From positions 1-33,238 of IMG/VR virus record IMGVR_UViG_3300006751_000067: a stretch of 33,238 nucleotides of DNA; one strand, 5' to 3'. Positions 30,956 through 33,238 of this stretch are shown here, piece by piece. Source of the DNA: a virus. A model generated the notes under the pieces. It was not told where the DNA came from, ran no database searches, and saw only the letters and a program-made list of their open reading frames with translations. Numbering within the stretch: position 1 is the stretch's first letter; every line of letters begins with the position of its first letter. Both the position numbers and the translations under genes were made by a program.

Positions 30956-30978
30956 GTTAGACCAGATATGTGTCTAAC
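30956..30978 (+). other. hairpin between endonuclease I and primase
   Basis: A perfect 7-bp inverted repeat, GTTAGAC and GTCTAAC, with a 9-base loop, 80 bases after the endonuclease stop. No U-run follows, so a classical terminator is not supported; it might be an RNA structure at the primase leader. Confidence 0.45.
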
Positions 30979-30987
30979 CATTATTAT

Positions 30988-31002
30988 TTATTATATTATT
31001 GT
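30988..31002 (+). repeat. 15-bp direct repeat, copy 1
   Basis: TTATTATATTATTGT occurs here and again at 31026-31040, 38 bases apart. The second copy ends on the GTG proposed as the primase start. Low-complexity sequence, so chance or slippage is likely. Confidence 0.5.
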
Positions 31003-31025
31003 CTTGGGTTAGTTACAGTTTTTTC

Positions 31026-31040
31026 TTATTATATTATTGT
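31026..31040 (+). repeat. 15-bp direct repeat, copy 2
   Basis: Exact second copy of 30988-31002, with its last two bases forming the beginning of the GTG at 31039. Confidence 0.5.
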
Positions 31041-31983
31041 GGAGAATTTAAAATTATTACACCTCCTAGAATCTGTGTTAGGTAAAGGAAAGCCAACGTC
31101 TGGTCATAATATCGCATTTTTCTCACCATTCGTATCACATTATAAGCCAAAATTAGAAATTAATATAAATACTGATAATAATGGACAAAATCCATGGCAT
31201 TGTTGGATATCTGATAAAAAAGGCAGAAGTATATTATCTTTATTCAAGCAACTAAAATTACCAAAACAAAAATTTGAACAATTAAAAAAAATTATAGATA
31301 CAACTAAGTATCGAACTTATAAAACCGAAGAAACTGCAAATGAAATTATTCAATTACCTGCAGAATATATTCCATTATGGAATAAAAAGAATACACCAGA
31401 TTATCGGAATGCCATGCATTATTTAAAAGGAAGAGGTGTTTCTATATTAGATATTTTAAAATATAGAATTGGTTATTGTGAATCCGGAGAATATACAGGT
31501 AAAATAGTAATACCAAGTTATGATTGTAATGGACAATTAAATTATTTTGTATCCAGAGCATTTTATAAAGCAGATAAATATAAACATAAAAATCCTAAAA
31601 TATCTAAAGACATTATTGGTTTTGATTTAATGATAAATTGGTCTCAACCTATTGTGTTATGTGAAGGTGCATTTGATGCAATTGCAATAAAACGAAATGC
31701 AATACCACTATTTGGTAAAACTATACATTCAGCTTTACAAAAAAAAATTATAGAAAATCACGTTAAAGAAATATATATTTGCTTAGATGCTGATGCATTA
31801 AAAAATGCTATTAATATAGCAGAAAAATTTATGGGGGAAGGAATTGATGTATATTTTATTGAATTACAAGATGAAGATGCATCTGATTTAGGTTTTGAAA
31901 AAATAAGAACAATATTAGAAGATACTGACATATTAACATTTGAACGTGTTATGCAGTTAAAAATGAATTTATTATGGAAATAA
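31039..31983 (+). CDS. DnaG-type DNA primase with eroded zinc site
   Basis: A 314-residue primase that makes RNA primers for replication. The catalytic TOPRIM part is clear: V-L-C-E209-G-A-F-D-A-I-A near residue 209 and L-D250-A-D252-A, followed by A-I-N-I-A-E-K-F. The N-terminus has the primase zinc-domain layout (F-S-P-F-V-S-H34 and W-H-C55-W-I-S) but only H34 and C55 of the expected C-P-x-C-x-x-H and C-x-x-C remain. I choose GTG at 31039 because it gives M-E-N-L-K-L-L-H-L-L-E-S, the start of similar phage primases, and no ATG is available before residue 125; a GTG at 30970 in the same frame would add 23 hydrophobic residues. Its end overlaps the next gene by 10 bp. Confidence 0.8.
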   Translation: MENLKLLHLLESVLGKGKPTSGHNIAFFSPFVSHYKPKLEININTDNNGQNPWHCWISDKKGRSILSLFKQLKLPKQKFEQLKKIIDTTKYRTYKTEETANEIIQLPAEYIPLWNKKNTPDYRNAMHYLKGRGVSILDILKYRIGYCESGEYTGKIVIPSYDCNGQLNYFVSRAFYKADKYKHKNPKISKDIIGFDLMINWSQPIVLCEGAFDAIAIKRNAIPLFGKTIHSALQKKIIENHVKEIYICLDADALKNAINIAEKFMGEGIDVYFIELQDEDASDLGFEKIRTILEDTDILTFERVMQLKMNLLWK

Positions 31984-33238
31984 GAAAAATTAAAAGTTCT
32001 ATAAAACAGATAGATAAAATATATCATGTTTCAGATATTCATATAAGAACTTTAAAACGTCATAAAGAATATAAAATTGTATTCAAAAACTTATTTGACT
32101 ATATTAATAATAATGCAACAGAAAATAGTGTAGCGGTAGTTACTGGAGATATTGTTCATAGCAAATTAGATATGTCCCCAGAGTTAATTCAAATGTTAGT
32201 AGATTTTTTCCAAGGATTTACTATTCCAACAATTGTTATACTTGGAAATCATGACATGAATCTTAATAATTTATATCGTTTAGATGCTGTTAGTCCTATT
32301 TTAGAAGTTTTAGATAATTCTAATATAATTTTTATAAAAGATAATGAAGTTTTTGAATATGGTGGTATAACATGGAATCATATGGCAGTTGATATTGCCC
32401 CAAATGATTATATACGAGGCAAAGATATTAATGCTCCATATAAAATTGCACTTCATCATGGAGCGGTAGATACTGCTACAACAGATATTGGTTATGTTAT
32501 TTCTAATAAACATGTAACTACTGAAAACTTTGAAGGACATGATTTAGTTTTATTAGGAGATATTCATAAACCAGCACAATTTTTAAATAAAGAAAAAACT
32601 ATAGGATATCCTGGTTCTCTTATTCAGCAAAATCATGGAGAAGCATTAGAACATGGAATATTAGTTTGGGATGTAGCTACAAAAACTTCTGAATTTGTTA
32701 AAATAGAAAATGATTATGGTTATGTAACATTAATTACCAAAGGAGCTAAAATAATTGAATATCCTAAACATATGCCTAAAAAGCCAAGAATACGTATTAA
32801 ATTTGATAATACCGATGCGTCTGATATGAAACGGTTAATTACAACTATTAAAAAACGTTATAGTGTACAAGATATAAGTATTCAAAGGACTATTAATAAT
32901 TCTAATATTAATTCTAATACTAATTCTACAATTGGAAATATACGAGATGTAGAATATCAAAATACTTTATTAACTGATTATGTAGCAACTAATTTTCCAC
33001 AATCAACAGACGCTGAAATAGATGCTATAAGACATATTAATAGAAATACAAACTCAAAATTACCAGTATTAGAATCAGTACGCCATGTTACATGGAAACC
33101 ATTAACATTTGAATTTGACAATATGTTTTCATATGGTCAAGGAAACGTTGTAGACTTTACATGTTTAGAAAGTGTATGTGGTTTATTTGCTGCTAATACA
33201 TCTGGTAAATCTTCTTTATTAGATGCAATAACATATAC
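31974..33238 (+). CDS. fused SbcD-SbcC (gp47-gp46) recombination nuclease, 3'-partial
   Basis: Open to the window end; 421 residues visible. Residues 1-240 hold all five Mre11/SbcD/gp47 phosphoesterase motifs: D21-I-H23, G58-D59, G91-N-H-D94, H161-H-G, and G195-D-I-H198. After an Asn-rich linker (about 307-318) the chain continues without stop into a gp46/SbcC/Rad50-type ATPase start, M-F-S-Y-G-Q-G-N-V-V-D-F, then the Walker A A406-A-N-T-S-G-K-S413. In T4 these are separate genes; here they form one polypeptide. The complex resects DNA ends for recombination-dependent replication. The Walker A starts with Ala instead of the usual Gly. The ATG at 31974 lies inside the primase end (10-bp overlap). 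Confidence 0.85.
   Translation, partial: MEIRKIKSSIKQIDKIYHVSDIHIRTLKRHKEYKIVFKNLFDYINNNATENSVAVVTGDIVHSKLDMSPELIQMLVDFFQGFTIPTIVILGNHDMNLNNLYRLDAVSPILEVLDNSNIIFIKDNEVFEYGGITWNHMAVDIAPNDYIRGKDINAPYKIALHHGAVDTATTDIGYVISNKHVTTENFEGHDLVLLGDIHKPAQFLNKEKTIGYPGSLIQQNHGEALEHGILVWDVATKTSEFVKIENDYGYVTLITKGAKIIEYPKHMPKKPRIRIKFDNTDASDMKRLITTIKKRYSVQDISIQRTINNSNINSNTNSTIGNIRDVEYQNTLLTDYVATNFPQSTDAEIDAIRHINRNTNSKLPVLESVRHVTWKPLTFEFDNMFSYGQGNVVDFTCLESVCGLFAANTSGKSSLLDAITY

Noticed and set aside
31758-32540. Minus-strand ORFs across the primase and SbcD parts
   Set aside because: Shadows opposite strongly supported motifs (TOPRIM and phosphoesterase).
1-33238. tRNA genes, CRISPR arrays, insertion sequences and att sites
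   Set aside because: Scanned by eye; no cloverleaf, no regularly spaced repeats, no transposase or integrase ORF.

Overview
The window is an AT-rich (about 70% A+T by eye), densely packed stretch of a large contractile-tailed (T4-like, myovirus-type) Caudoviricetes genome. Gene gaps are mostly 0-40 bp. Supporting the T4-like assignment are a gp55-type late sigma factor, a gp5-like hub, gp25 and gp6 baseplate wedge proteins, a T7-type endonuclease I, a TOPRIM primase and a gp47/gp46 (Mre11/Rad50-like) recombination protein. The host is probably a Bacteroidota (flavobacterium-like) bacterium. Three exported proteins carry signal peptides ending in the phylum-typical FSQ, one small protein resembles the Bacteroidota histone H1 (Hc1) family, another resembles the Bacteroidota DUF4494 family, and most genes lack a Shine-Dalgarno sequence. 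No tRNA, rRNA, CRISPR array, transposase or integrase was seen.

Layout. 1-6.9 kb: small, mostly unrecognised plus-strand genes, many beginning with a short basic/hydrophobic helix that ends in L-x-E (candidate capsid-targeting, protease-cleaved tags), plus an H1-like protein and a SAM methyltransferase. 6.9-7.9 kb: an Hsp20 chaperone with an unusually strong ribosome site, flanked by 10-bp inverted repeats, then a gene with a second open frame inside it; this block is visibly less AT-rich. 7.9-11.5 kb: an envelope-directed island, with an M15 peptidase and an OmpA-like protein (minus strand, both tagged) around three exported proteins whose promoter and signal peptide DNA is duplicated. 11.6-14.9 kb: small proteins, a coiled-coil membrane protein, an HD hydrolase and the late sigma factor. 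14.9-29.8 kb: the tail/baseplate/fibre module. 29.8-33.2 kb: a tagged kinase-like protein, endonuclease I, a primase with an eroded zinc site, and the 5' part of a fused SbcD-SbcC gene that runs off the window.

No gene-free stretch exceeds 300 bp. The two longest gaps are 11530-11677 (promoter-like AT boxes, divergent start region) and 30877-31038 (a hairpin, a 15-bp direct repeat, and weak alternative starts for the primase).

How it fits together. The sigma factor gene and a recurrent ATATTTAT (or TATAAATA) box 16-24 bp before the first gene of many clusters suggest a gp55-style late transcription programme for the virion genes. About nine otherwise unrelated proteins on both strands share an N-terminal tag of the kind T4 uses to load internal proteins into the prohead (cut by its prohead protease after L-x-E). 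If that reading is correct, this phage packages a varied set of proteins for delivery into the cell, including a peptidoglycan peptidase and a kinase-like protein. This is the most interesting hypothesis in the window.
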